From contig CM019826.1 in NCBI GenBank assembly GCA_009763385.1, forward strand, positions 58,029,127-58,093,126: DNA of 64,000 nucleotides, read 5' to 3'. Of this stretch, positions 55,542 through 64,000 are shown in pieces; positions within the stretch are counted from its first letter, which is position 1; every line of letters starts with the position of its first letter. Below the pieces are notes generated by a model. The model saw nothing but the letters and a program-made list of their open reading frames with translations. It was not told where the DNA came from and made no database searches. The translations under genes and the position numbers were made by a program. Source of the DNA: Coix lacryma-jobi var. lacryma-jobi (Eukaryota > Streptophyta > Magnoliopsida > Poales > Poaceae).

Positions 55542-55807
55542 ATAATTCTTTGCCAGACGTGCTGATGATATAGTTGTTCTTATACTTGCTATAAATTGCA
55601 ATTATCACAGTGCCTCGAAATAGGTTATCGGTAGCCTTAAAATTTTACTCCTGTTGAGGAGTCAATTTTTCCGGCTTCCCCTGTGCGACGTCATAACAAT
55701 TCATAGCAGTTAACCACAAGATCATCTTAGCACGTCAGACCTTGTAATTTAATCCATCAAAAATATTCGGCTTCAATGCAGCAGCAAATCCTCTAACAGA
55801 AAAATAC

Positions 55808-56020
55808 CTAACATTAGATTTTTGGAGTGTTAGAAAATTACGTATTTTAATGTCACATTTAATCCAGCAATTCAGTAATAAAATCGTAACAACAATTAAT
55901 TTCACGTTTATATTACTGATGACAATTGCATACGAGATGAACATATTAATCATAATTGAAATAAATATCATACTGTATACACAAATAGTATTAAAAACAG
56001 ATTGAGTATTCGAGTTATAC
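55808..56020 (-). other. Probable intron (or in-frame insertion) in gag of E
   Basis: On the minus strand the segment starts GTATAAC and ends ATGTTAG. It is AT-rich and 213 bp long (divisible by three), and it would encode a hydrophobic stretch unlike any Gag. Removing it joins SGPSAE directly to YFSVRGFAAALKP, the expected Gag sequence. The frame happens to be open through it, so a spliced intron is likely but not proven. Confidence 0.55.
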
Positions 56021-56115
56021 TCAGCGGAGGGACCAGAGCTGGAGGCACTGGTGGCTTCATCCACATTCATGGTGGCTCTATCTACATTCATAGTGAATGT
56101 GTTGCTCGATGTCAC

Positions 56116-57462
56116 GGACCACAGTCGTTGCTGGAAGATGTTCGCAGTGAAGTCCCGCGAACGTCGATGGTGTCCTTCCCGAAGATCAGATCAGGGCGGC
56201 GGCGACGTGTCTTCGGGTGCGCCGGTGGAGTAGTCGAACAGAGGCGGCGACGAAGTCGTAGTTGTACACGGCGGTGGTGGGCACCTGCTCTCCCGTCGAG
56301 AGCTGAGTGGCGGCGGCGGAGGGTTTCGGTCACTCTCACGGGAAGAGGAGCCCTGACTTTATGCCTGCGCTACGAGAGAGGAGGCAACGCTGCAGCCACT
56401 CGTGCTCCCACGCGTGCGTGAGCATCACGGAGACACGGAGCCGTTTCCTACCGTTACCTCGTCCATGCCGATCCGATTTTCACGGATCTGAATTTGACCA
56501 AAATTTTATCCGCGTCACGAACGAGTGGACCAAAGACGTATCCAAAAGGTGATTACACCAGATTTTTAAAAGGATTGCAACATTGACGATGTTGGCTCCG
56601 GTGTGAATTTGGAAAGACAATCAGACTCTACCAAAAGGGAAATCGTGGAGTCCAAATTGTATAAGTTAGATTCTTTCTTTTTCTCAACAATTGTCTAGTG
56701 AAGTTCGATCAAGAGATCTGTATCGGCACACGATATAAATATAATCCCTGAGCATTGCAATCAGACGTTTTGACACGACTAATATAACTTTTTCTCAGCT
56801 TCACACCATTGCATTAGGAATAGGAGTAATTGTAGATCTCGGCGAGTTCTTAAGTAGTTAAAGCTGCATCAATTTTGATCTCCAATTTGCTGGTAATTAA
56901 GTACCGCGCTAGTTATCGACTTGTATTGCATCGTTTGATCTTTTGATTTGATATTAGACAAAGTTACCGATTTCTACCACGTTTTTAGCAATGATGTATG
57001 GCTTCGTATGGTATGCAACCTTGGAAACTACCGTTTCAATCCATCGATCTGAGATCCACTGGCCGGAGATGGAGGTGTGATTAATTTGCAACTAACCTCC
57101 CGCATTAGCCTCAGTAATTTGTTTTTTTTTCAAATGACCCCCTCTCCTAATCCAGGCCAAGAGTCGTACCGGTCGAGGCAAGAGCCGTATCCGTCCAGGC
57201 CAAGAGTCGTACGTCCAGGCCAAGTGATTTTGACGCCGCCGCCGCCGCACGCCCGCCCGACAGCTGGAGATGGCGGACGTCCGGCTGCCCGACTCATCTG
57301 CTGTAACAGCGTCTGGGTCTCATCATCGCGCACAGTCCACGATCGCCAACCCCATGTTGCCCATGGCCGCCGGCCAGATGGTGCCCACAATCGCCGGCCA
57401 GATGGTGCCCACGACCACTGGCAGTGCCTTCCAAGGTTAGTTTCTTCTATAGTACTGTTGAC
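56116..57462. other. Leader and unassigned sequence between E and F
   Basis: 56116-56450 is GC-rich and lies directly upstream of the gag of E, so it may be its 5' leader. 56450-57070 is AT-rich; a minus-strand TATATTTATA-like site (about 56735-56745) could be an LTR promoter, but I find no PBS or LTR termini. 57081-57460 is GC-rich with short internal repeats (CCAGGCCAAGAGTCGTAC about three times, CGCCGGCCAGATGGTGCCCA twice). Open frames here (57077-57466 on +, 57489-57130 on -) show no recognised domain, and the repeats make them doubtful. Confidence 0.4.
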
Positions 57463-59093
57463 GTGAAAGTTTGACCAAAGGGTCAACACACTCGAACACG
57501 GTCCTCAGAAGCCACGCAGAGCAAGGTCTTGACCTCCTGGACCTTCAAAAGGTGGCGGTGCGGAATCTGGGTGAGAGCGACCTCGGACGTGCCAGTCAAT
57601 TTGACATGTAATTGACAAGGAGAAGAAAACATTGTCAAATTGTGGAACCTGCCGGTTTGGTGTCAGACAGTTCCAAATTATGCGGCTCTGATATAGCCAT
57701 TGTTTATAGGATATTGACTACAAAGTCAATTTCCAAAAGATTGTTGAAAGCGTCGATAAAAGTATAAAGCAAAATGGCTATTGTATATATAAAGAAACAT
57801 TTAGAACAAAAAAAACAACCGATAAGCTTAGACATGTGAAGGAAATAAAGATCTATGTGTACGTTTGAGTGATATAGAACTAACAAATCGGCTAATTACA
57901 TAGGCAATTCTATTTGTTAACAATGGAGTGTTTCCATGCAGCCATAATAACAAATAGATCGATAAAATAACTTGAACATCAACAGTGGAGTGTCTCCATA
58001 TAGCCATAATGATGACCAAGCTAGATCACGTCCGACGCAACGAGCAGATCTATTATTTCTAAGCCACTTAAAAGTACACATTATAAAGGAAGCATAACTG
58101 GATCGACTATTTTAGCCGATACAGGGTCCATGAGGCACGAACAAGATCTATCCGTTAAAATCATGGTTCGGTTTAAGATCAAGCAAATCTAATCTATCAT
58201 AGATATCAGTGGGGTTCGGAAATACAGCCGTAATAAACATGTTAGATCAAATCTATCTGCTCTTAGATCAAACCACGATGTTGTCGGATATCTCGAACGC
58301 ACAATATGTAATAATCAAGATTGACAAAATAGTCGATGAGAGGCTTATATCGGCTATTTTCCTTCGGTGTAAGCGTATAAAGCCTTTGGATAGCCGAGCT
58401 TTTAAGCTTAAGCTACTTTATCAATCTTGATTGAGCAAGATATTGTTTAAATCTAAAGAAAAGCATTAAAGCATAAACAACATCAATAACTTAATGAATC
58501 TGTTGGCTTGCCAAAACCAATAGAGCCGATAACTAGTCAAGATCGACTAAAGCAAGAGATTGATCAGAGTCAAGACAGTCTTACAAAAGGCGAACTTATA
58601 CCTATAACTAGCCATGTCATAGCTTAACAAGAGTTTGGTTGATGCCAAATACAGCCTTATTGAACGAAAACACAAGCCATTGGTGAAACTTACAAGCAAA
58701 CCAGAGGTCGATCAAGCCGATGCAGCCCTGCCTAGTTGAAGTTTCCGCCGAGTTCTACCTTACTCGTGCTCCTAGGGTTTTGGCCGGTGGTCGATGTATT
58801 GATTGATTGTGTGTGTCCTACAAAAATCGGGTTTCTAGCTATTTATAACCCGGTAGACTCCTGTCCTAATACAACTAGGATACATAATAATAAAAAGACG
58901 ACTCAGACTCGAACTCTTTGGCTGGGCTCGACACGTCTTCAAAACCTGTTACGTCCGACCCACATGAATTTTTGGTCGCGTCCGGGTCCAAACAGATCTC
59001 TTTATTTTTCTGGCTGATTTCTTCATTAACAAATCATCCGTTTGTGCTCACAAAATAATAATCCTTTTTGGTCTAAAATTTGGTGTAAACACA
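57463..59093 (-). repeat. 3' LTR of Tat element F
   Basis: On the minus strand it begins TGTGTTTACACC (59093) after the purine-rich AATTGGAGGCA and ends CACGTCAACA (57463), for 1,631 bp. A minus-strand TATA box GTTATAAATAGC (58839-58850) lies about 245 bp from the start. The small frame 58209-58430 is not considered a gene. The outer boundary is inferred from the CA end and from loss of similarity in character; no TSD partner is visible. Confidence 0.65.
58839..58850 (-). promoter_or_regulatory. TATA box of F 3' LTR
   Basis: The minus strand reads GTTATAAATAGC within the LTR, placing U3 at 59093-58851 and R to the left. Confidence 0.6.
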
Positions 59094-59333
59094 TGCCTCC
59101 AATTTCGGGATGAAATTTATTTTATCCTAAAATTTGAGTCCTTTTCTTTCTTCCCCTATCATTTTCGGCATTCCAAATAGCTGTGGCTTAAAGATTTTTT
59201 ACCAATTATCCTAATGATCAATGTGAAACGACTACTCTTCGGAAACTGTGTCATGATTTAACATCCCACTCGAGTATCCTGCGCACGTTGTATGAAATGA
59301 CATCTTCTCCGCCTTCGAAGACTCCAACCTTCT

Positions 59334-59343
59334 AATATAAATT
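59334..59343 (+). promoter_or_regulatory. TATA box of the antisense gene in F
   Basis: AATATAAATT, followed about 30 bp downstream by a CT-rich leader without any ATG, lies about 115 bp before exon 1 of the spliced plus-strand gene. It lies outside the LTR (which ends at 59093), so this would be a dedicated internal promoter. Confidence 0.6.
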
Positions 59344-59457
59344 CCAACTCTGCCTTCATCCTTCATCACACTCAGAAAGCATCCATTGCTGCTTTCACCT
59401 TCCTTCCAAGAAAAAACCCTCTTTTCTCATCCAAAAGACCCTTCTTTTCTTTCCTCG

Positions 59458-60300
59458 TTGGCAGATAACAACCGTGGCAAGCGTCCAGTAGAGGAGGAAG
59501 TAGATTCCTACCGTCGTCCTCAGCGCTGTGCAAGGTATGTTTCTTCCTGCATTAGTTGATCCTGATACTTCCTCGTCGGCTTTCCAGATCCGATTTCATT
59601 TCCTTTAACTTCTTTATTTAGGACCAACGCAGGTCCTTCCAATACCACCGCTGCTTTGGGACCTCCTCCCGGAATGGAATCGGTTTCTGAAAACCCTTCT
59701 TCCGATAGCTCAGAGTCGACGGTCGCTTGCCATTACTGTCAAATGACGGAAATGCGGAATCTTCAATCAGAGGCCATCATCAGGAACTACTTGCTCGAGG
59801 ACCACATCGCACAGCTCCAGAAGGTGCTGAAAGATGCAGAGGCGAAAGCCTCTCGGGTGGCACAGCAATGCACCGAATCTGATGCTCGTGTCGCTGGTAA
59901 TTTCTTTGATTAAAGAGACCTCCCTTCGAAAGCTCCTATCTCCAGTATCACAATGTATTAATTGGTATGTTTTGTAGACCTGACCGTGCGTCTGGAGGCC
60001 CTTCAAGATGCAGGGAACGAAGCGGCCGCCTCCGTGAATGCCACCGGCGACAGCGTTGCTGAGAGGGTGAACAACATCCCTGCAAGGGTGCATGAGGTTG
60101 CCCTCCATGGTGTCCGCCATGGTGCCGCCATGGCACTCGGAGCTGCCCAAGCCCACACCGGCCAAGACTTGGGTGGCCTCGATATCACCCCGGAGATAAG
60201 TCACGCCATGGAAGTGAACTTCGATGGTGTCGACGGAGTAGCTGGGGAGATAGCAGAGTCCACCCCCTTTGTATTCATAGTAGACAAAGTCTTTGAATAG
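59458..60300 (+). CDS. Three-exon antisense gene inside Tat element F
   Basis: The exons are 59458-59534, 59622-59896 and 59978-60300, with introns GTATGT...TTTAG (87 bp) and GTAATT...TGTAG (81 bp). Spliced, the frame is 225 codons including the TAG stop. Residues 2-26 are basic/acidic (KRPVEEEVD, RRPQR). About 27-60 is Ser/Pro-rich, and a CHYC pair is at 62-65. From about 70 to 135 it is Leu/Ala/Glu/Gln-rich and likely a coiled coil (LLEDHIAQLQKVLKDAEAK, LTVRLEALQ). A conserved-looking C-terminal motif is HEVALHGVRHGAAMALGAAQ. This resembles uncharacterised grass proteins of the same motif type (recognition from memory, function unknown). The expected start reads TTG (59458) in a context where ATGGCAGAT would fit, so the start codon may be mutated. 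A TATA box lies upstream and AATAAA downstream. Confidence 0.72.
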
Positions 60301-60345
60301 ATTGTTAGGATCAACCTATTGTGTAAGAAATCTACTTATGAATAT

Positions 60346-60351
60346 AATAAA
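60346..60351 (+). terminator. Poly(A) signal of the antisense gene
   Basis: AATAAA lies 46 bp after the stop codon of the plus-strand three-exon gene. Confidence 0.55.
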
Positions 60352-60433
60352 GCTTCTATTTTTCTATGATCTCTCTATGATAAGACCCATCGAGGTCCCT
60401 TTAATTCAGAAGCCCTTGAATCTATATTTTTGT

Positions 60434-60550
60434 GCTGAAGGCGATGCTTCACTTGCATTGGCTATTTGTTCTACCGCTGAAGGCGATACGATACATATCG
60501 GCTGTATTTCCTTTTTTAGTCTGAAGGCGATACAATCATATCGGCTATTG
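60434..60550. repeat. Triplicated GCTGAAGGCGAT motif in F
   Basis: Three units start CTGAAGGCGAT (about 60435, 60477 and 60521), spaced about 42-44 bp, each followed by a TCGGCT or TTGGCT stretch. Short tandem repeats between pol and the 3' LTR are common in Tat elements. Confidence 0.7.
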
Positions 60551-60564
60551 ACCAAACTGATTAA

Positions 60565-61860
60565 TCATAGTAGATCCACCCAGATACTAGAATAATATTT
60601 CTTAAAATATTTCCCATTAACTGCTTTGAAGTACTCGACACCTTCTAAAGTTTCATAGAAATAAGCATTGCTAGGAGCACATCTTGTAATCCGATAAGGT
60701 CCTTCCCAATTTGGCGACCATTTGCCGTATTTGTTATCCTTAGTTCCAACCGGCAAAATAACTTTCCAAACTAGGCCTCCTTCATTAAAATTTTTCTCTC
60801 TGACCTTTTGATCATAATATTTAGCAACTCTTAACTTCTGAGCTCTAATATTCTCAAGAGCTTTTAGCTGATGAAAATTTAAATCATCAAGATTGTCCAT
60901 CATGAGATGCTTATACACATCGGCTCTCAAATTATTCTGTTGTGATACTCTTCTGGACCCTATATTGATTTCCTAAGGTAACACGACTTCATGACCGTAG
61001 ACCAACTCATACGGTGAACATTTAGTCGCACCATGACAAGCCATCCTATAGGACCACAAGGTTTCACTAAGTATCAAATGCCACTTCTTTGGATTTTCTT
61101 TGATCTTTTTCTTAATAATTTTGATCAAGACCTGGTTAGAAGCTTCAGCTTGTCCATTGGCTTGGGCGTAATACGGAGATGAATTAATTAACTTGAAACC
61201 TGTGCTAGCAGCAAAATCCTCAAACTCTTTTGATGTAAACATCTTTCCTTGATCTGTGGTAATGGTTTGAGGAACACCAAATCTGTAGATGATATGCTCA
61301 TTGATAAATTCGATCACAGTAGCCGACGAAGCTTCTTTCAAAGGGATAGCTTCAACCCATTTAGTGAAATAATCCATTGCCACCAACACAAACCTGTGTC
61401 CCTTGCTAGACGCGGGGAATATTTGGCCAATCAGATCTACTCCCCATCCTCTAAATGGCCATGGTTTTGTAATTGGATTCATAGCTGATGCTGGAGATTT
61501 TTGAACATTAGTGAATCTTTGACACTCTTGACGTCCTTTATAGTACTTAAAACAATCTTCCAATATGGTTGGCCAAAAATATCCTGCTCTTCTAATCATC
61601 CATTTCATTTTATGAGCCGATTGATGTGCACCACAAACTCCTTTATGGATCTCTCCCATCAGGACCTTGGCCTCCTCTTGATTATACATTTAAGGAGTAC
61701 ACCATCGATTGTTTTGTGATAAAGCTGTTCATCAAGAAGGACAAACTTTGTAGCCTTATATCTCAACTTTCTGGATACTTGTTGTGATGGATCTTTCAAG
61801 TATTCAATAATTTCGACTCTCCAATCATCACTATCAGTAATCTCATCGGCTAATATCTAT
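60565..61860 (-). pseudogene. Integrase of Tat element F
   Basis: This is the gypsy-type integrase. The frame 61689-60973 carries the zinc-binding module (EIHKGVCGAHQSAHKMKW, then YYKGRQECQRF). The first Cys of the CC pair appears as Arg (KGRQEC, where KGCxxC is expected). The core has VDLIGQIF (first Asp), TTDQGKMF (second Asp) and NGQAEASN (catalytic Glu). An in-frame TAG follows VVLP, where Trp is usual. The C-terminal domain (60930-60565) includes GKWSPNWEGPYRI and ends near DLL. Upstream codons (61860-61690) keep the RNase H-to-integrase linker in frame apart from stops near 61865 and 61690. The DDE triad is intact, but the protein is truncated. Confidence 0.88.
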
Positions 61861-61865
61861 ACGAT

Positions 61866-62750
61866 TTACCGATACCCAGAAGCACTTTGAGCTAAATGAT
61901 TAGCCTCTTGATTTTGACATCTAGGAATATGTTTTATGACAACAGAAGAGAAAGAATCAAGTAGCTCAAGACACTTCTCGTAATGCTTCCTTAAGATGTC
62001 ATCTTTGCATTTATATAGGCCGAGCAATTGACTAACCACTAATTGAGAATCACCAAAAATCTCAACAGCCTCGGCCCTTACCTCATACAGAAGATGAAGT
62101 CCTTTGAGAAGAGCTTCATACTCAGCTTGATTATTAGTAGAGGTTGGATCAATGGAGAAGGCGTATTCAAAGCTATTCCCTTGAGCAGAAACAAGGACAA
62201 TACCAATACCCCCACCTTGTTTACAATTGGAACCATCAAAGAACAAAGCCCACAGAGTAAAATCCAAAGTCTTAATTTCTTGTCCATGATGATGAGTAGC
62301 AAAATCAGTTATTACCTGACCTTTAACTGCTTTAGCCGATTCATATTTCAAGTCAAATTCTGATAATGCAAGAATCCATTTGCCAATTCTTCCGTTCAAA
62401 ATGGGCATAAACAACATATGTTTTATTATGTCAAACTTTGACACCACCGTGCACTCAGAATACAATAGGTAATGACGAAGCTTGGTGCATGAGAAGTATA
62501 AACACAAACATAACTTCTCAACTGGAGAATATCTTGTTTCCGGATCAAGTAACCTTCTGCTGAGATAGAACACTACTCTTTCCTTTCCTTCAAATTCTTT
62601 CATTAAGGCCGACCCAATGGTATAATCATCAGCTGATACATATAACTTAAAAGGCTTGTCCCTTTGAGGAGGAATCAAAACTGGTGCAGATTTCATGTAT
62701 TCTTTGATTTCAAATGCCTTCTGCTGTTCTGAAAGTGCAATGGCCCCCTA
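61866..62750 (-). pseudogene. RT C-terminal part, RNase H and second RNase H of element F
   Basis: The frame from 62696 starts at the RT/RNase H junction (SAPVLIPPQRDKPFKLYVSADD). It has the connection-type RNase H (ALMKEFEGKERVVFYLSRRLLDPETRYSPVEK pattern). The archaeal-type RNase H follows: FFDGSNCKQGGGIGIVLVS (Asp), NNQAEYEALLKGL (Glu), EIFGDSQLVVSQL (Asp) and QNQEANHLAQ (Asp replaced by Asn-His where an Ala-Asp pair is usual). The sequence AFEIKEYM extends it to about 62740, where G2 cuts F. It ends with two stops before the integrase linker. The double RNase H supports the Tat lineage. Confidence 0.88.
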
Positions 62751-62766
62751 ATGTGGGTTTTGGTAT

Positions 62767-63187
62767 TGTTGACGCTCAGTAATGCTCATAATTAACCAAC
62801 AACTATTGCATGAAATGACACTCAATGAATCACAAAGCATAGTTGTAGGGTTTGAAACTAACAAGTTCCATGAGTTTTGGTGCTCTCACTTGTTTTGTAG
62901 GACCGTAGTCGGAGCTTCCTAGCCCATTTTTCATCCCTTTCTGTGGCTAGTGTTCTGATGTCCTGAAGTAAGTAATGTATAGTAAGTCTTTGATTAGATA
63001 GACCTGCTTAGAAAATCCTAAATCTCTCTCTACCCATTTTATCATTCTTTTCTTGGACAACTTGCCCCTTGATTAGTACACTTCACGTTCCCAGTGGAAA
63101 TCGATACCCTAGAATAGTCTCGGGTGAAGGCTACATCGGTATCCGTACGCTTGCGGATTTTTCTGTGTGCGTTTAAAATACCCAACA
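62767..63187 (+). repeat. 5' LTR of gypsy element G2, internally deleted
   Basis: 421 bp, TGTTGACGCTC...ACCCAACA, with TGTTG/CAACA inverted ends, followed by the PBS. It matches G1 at both sides but lacks about 950 bp between two copies of TTTGTAGGAC, including the TATA region. Confidence 0.85.
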
Positions 63188-63194
63188 AGCTTTC

Positions 63195-63212
63195 TGGCGC
63201 CGTTGCCGGGGA
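63195..63212 (+). other. Primer binding site of G2
   Basis: TGGCGCCGTTGCCGGGGA lies seven bases after the LTR. It is complementary to the 3' end of tRNA-Asp and typical of plant Athila/Tat-type gypsy elements. Confidence 0.88.
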
Positions 63213-63314
63213 ACTGTAGCTGTGGTAGTTTCGAACCAAGTCATCCGTGTTTCTTTTCTTTTACCACCTTTTTCTCTTACCACCACCTTTACCTCACCAC
63301 CACACTTCTTACAC

Positions 63315-64000
63315 ATGAATTCCACTCCTATCTATAAATACTCCACTCCAAAGGGCAAATTATTGGAGCCAGCACCATCATCACATCCTATTCTTACTGA
63401 TGGCTACCAATTTCGTCCTGGCTTTATAGCCATGGTTCGGGAGCAATCATTCTCTAGGTCAGAATTCGAAGATCCATACACCCACCTTAGGGAATTTGAG
63501 CAATTGTGTTCTTGCCGGACTATTGCTGGCATGACGGAAGAGACCATAAAAAGGAAACTATTCCCGTTCTCCCTTTTGGGAAGAGCGAGAAAATGGTATG
63601 ATCATTCCGTAAGGCGCACAAATGGAAATTGGGATGAACTTCGGGACAACTTTTGTCTTGCTTTCTTCCCTCTTTTTTCGAATCACTGATCTTAGAATCA
63701 AAGTTCTTACATTTAAACAAAAAGAGAAGGATACACTAGGAGCAGCTTGGGCTAGGTTCAAACACCTTACCAATTCTGGCCCAAACCTTTCCTTGCTAGA
63801 CCATGTCCTACACTTTCACCTCTATCGTGGTCTTAACAAGGAAGCTGCTCTACATCTCGATTTAGCTTCTAGAGGATCATTCTCACATAAACTTGTTAGT
63901 GAAGGAAGCGATATCCTAGAGAAAATCCTTGAAAACACTCCTTGCACTAGCACTTTTGACGAATTCCTAGAAGAAGTCGAGCCCAACCCCGACCAACACG
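63315..64000 (+). pseudogene. gag: Gag of gypsy element G2, frameshifted and cut by the window end
   Basis: The ATG at 63315 (MNSTPIYKYSTPKG; the frame is open upstream to 63222) opens a plant gypsy Gag. Recognisable parts are DPYTHLREFEQLCS (about 63471), IKRKLFPFSLLGRARKWYD (about 63547) and NWDELRDNFCLAFFP (about 63630), the core retrotransposon-gag motif. The frame stops at 63689. A one-base shift near 63675-63685 in a T run restores the family sequence (TDLRIKVLTFKQKEKDTLGAA, ALHLDLASRGSFSH) to the window end. A homopolymer slip, real or from sequencing, is the likely cause. Confidence 0.88.

Larger units (their letters stand above)
53633..56115 (-). pseudogene. Copia element E: gag, protease and pre-integrase remnants
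   Basis: This third copia lineage is read from right to left. The gag start is at about 56091 (a likely ATG; the frame is open from 56115), followed by YFSVRGFAAALKP (about 55806-55768). The WLTAMNCYDVAQGKPEKLT block lies at about 55720-55660. TSGKELWDALDAKFG lies at about 55560 and 54820, split by a MITE, and EQLYDYKMV follows (about 54760). The frame 54578-53955 has the zinc knuckle CFVCGSTEHWVSACP (C-X2-C-X4-H-X4-C, about 54368-54324) and the protease-like WWMDTSANIHV, where the usual D-S/T-G reads D-T-S. The frame 53888-53641 has pre-integrase sequence (CHVNFGCLSRLANLNL, HVCVQSKQPRKPH). Stops (after KLTPQQE, after AKLPPS) show it is dead. LTR H cuts it at 53627. Confidence 0.85.
57463..62766 (-). 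mobile_element. Ty3/gypsy Tat-lineage element F (partial, antisense)
   Basis: From right to left it holds RT end plus RNase H, a second archaeal-type RNase H, integrase, an untranslated region with tandem repeats, an antisense gene, a polypurine-like tract and the 3' LTR. The RNase H pair and the antisense ORF between pol and the 3' LTR are hallmarks described for plant Tat elements. The right side is cut by G2 at 62766, so RT core, protease, gag and 5' LTR are not in the window. Stops and a lost zinc ligand in integrase indicate decay. Confidence 0.85.

Noticed and set aside
57077..57466. A cellular gene exon upstream of F (129 codons on +, 119 on -)
   Set aside because: The translation is dominated by internal repeats on both strands, with no domain or splice pattern that I can support.
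57675..57695. Possible copia primer site (TATCAGAGCC on the minus strand)
   Set aside because: The match to TGGTATCAGAGC is partial and no LTR end with CA precedes it. It lies within the LTR of F.

Overview
The window is plant nuclear DNA, most likely from a grass and probably panicoid. The evidence is nested long-LTR Ty1/copia elements of SIRE/Maximus type primed by initiator-Met tRNA, a Ty3/gypsy Tat element with a second (archaeal-type) RNase H, an Athila/Tat-type gypsy element with a tRNA-Asp primer site, and a small Mutator-like MITE. I see no ordinary host gene, tRNA or rRNA. Essentially everything is a stack of transposons inserted into one another. Their boundaries can be read from TG..CA termini and target-site duplications (TSDs).

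Layout. 1-6394 is the right end of copia element 0, whose 3' LTR is interrupted by an antisense solo gypsy LTR, S (2369-5822, TSD ACAGT). 6395-7075 plus 52027-52631 are two halves of one gypsy LTR, G1. Copia element A (7076-52026, +, TSD GAGCC) splits G1. A is split twice by members of its own family: element B (11572-23165, +, TSD CGTTT) and element C (23587-45543, -, TSD TTAAC). C is split in its RNase H domain by D (27538-37728, +, TSD CTCG), a second SIRE-like family. With the nested insertions removed, A, B and C are about 11.4, 11.6 and 11.8 kb and D is 10.2 kb. To the right, G1 lies in an antisense copia LTR, H (52632-53627). H lies in copia element E (53633 to at least 56115, -), whose gag also carries a 714-bp MITE (54828-55541, 9-bp TSD). 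57463-62766 is a Tat-lineage gypsy element F (-), itself cut by gypsy element G2 (62767 to the window end, +). The deepest chain is E > H > G1 > A > C > D, six levels.

How the genes work together. Each copia element has the order LTR, PBS, gag, protease, integrase, reverse transcriptase/RNase H, long non-coding 3' region, polypurine tract, LTR. C keeps an open 606-residue Gag. A keeps nearly complete integrase and RT/RNase H frames. B and D keep all domains but in frames broken by many single-base indels. The LTR pair of B differs mostly by one-base indels, so part of this apparent decay may be unpolished sequence.

The most interesting content is: (i) a compact three-exon gene (59458-60300, +) with its own TATA box and poly(A) signal, antisense to F between pol and the 3' LTR; (ii) arrays of stem-loops in every LTR of the 0/A/B/C family whose stems change in a compensatory way around a constant loop; (iii) lineage-specific CpG-rich decamer arrays in the same LTRs; and (iv) a deletion between 10-bp repeats that removed the promoter from the G2 LTR.
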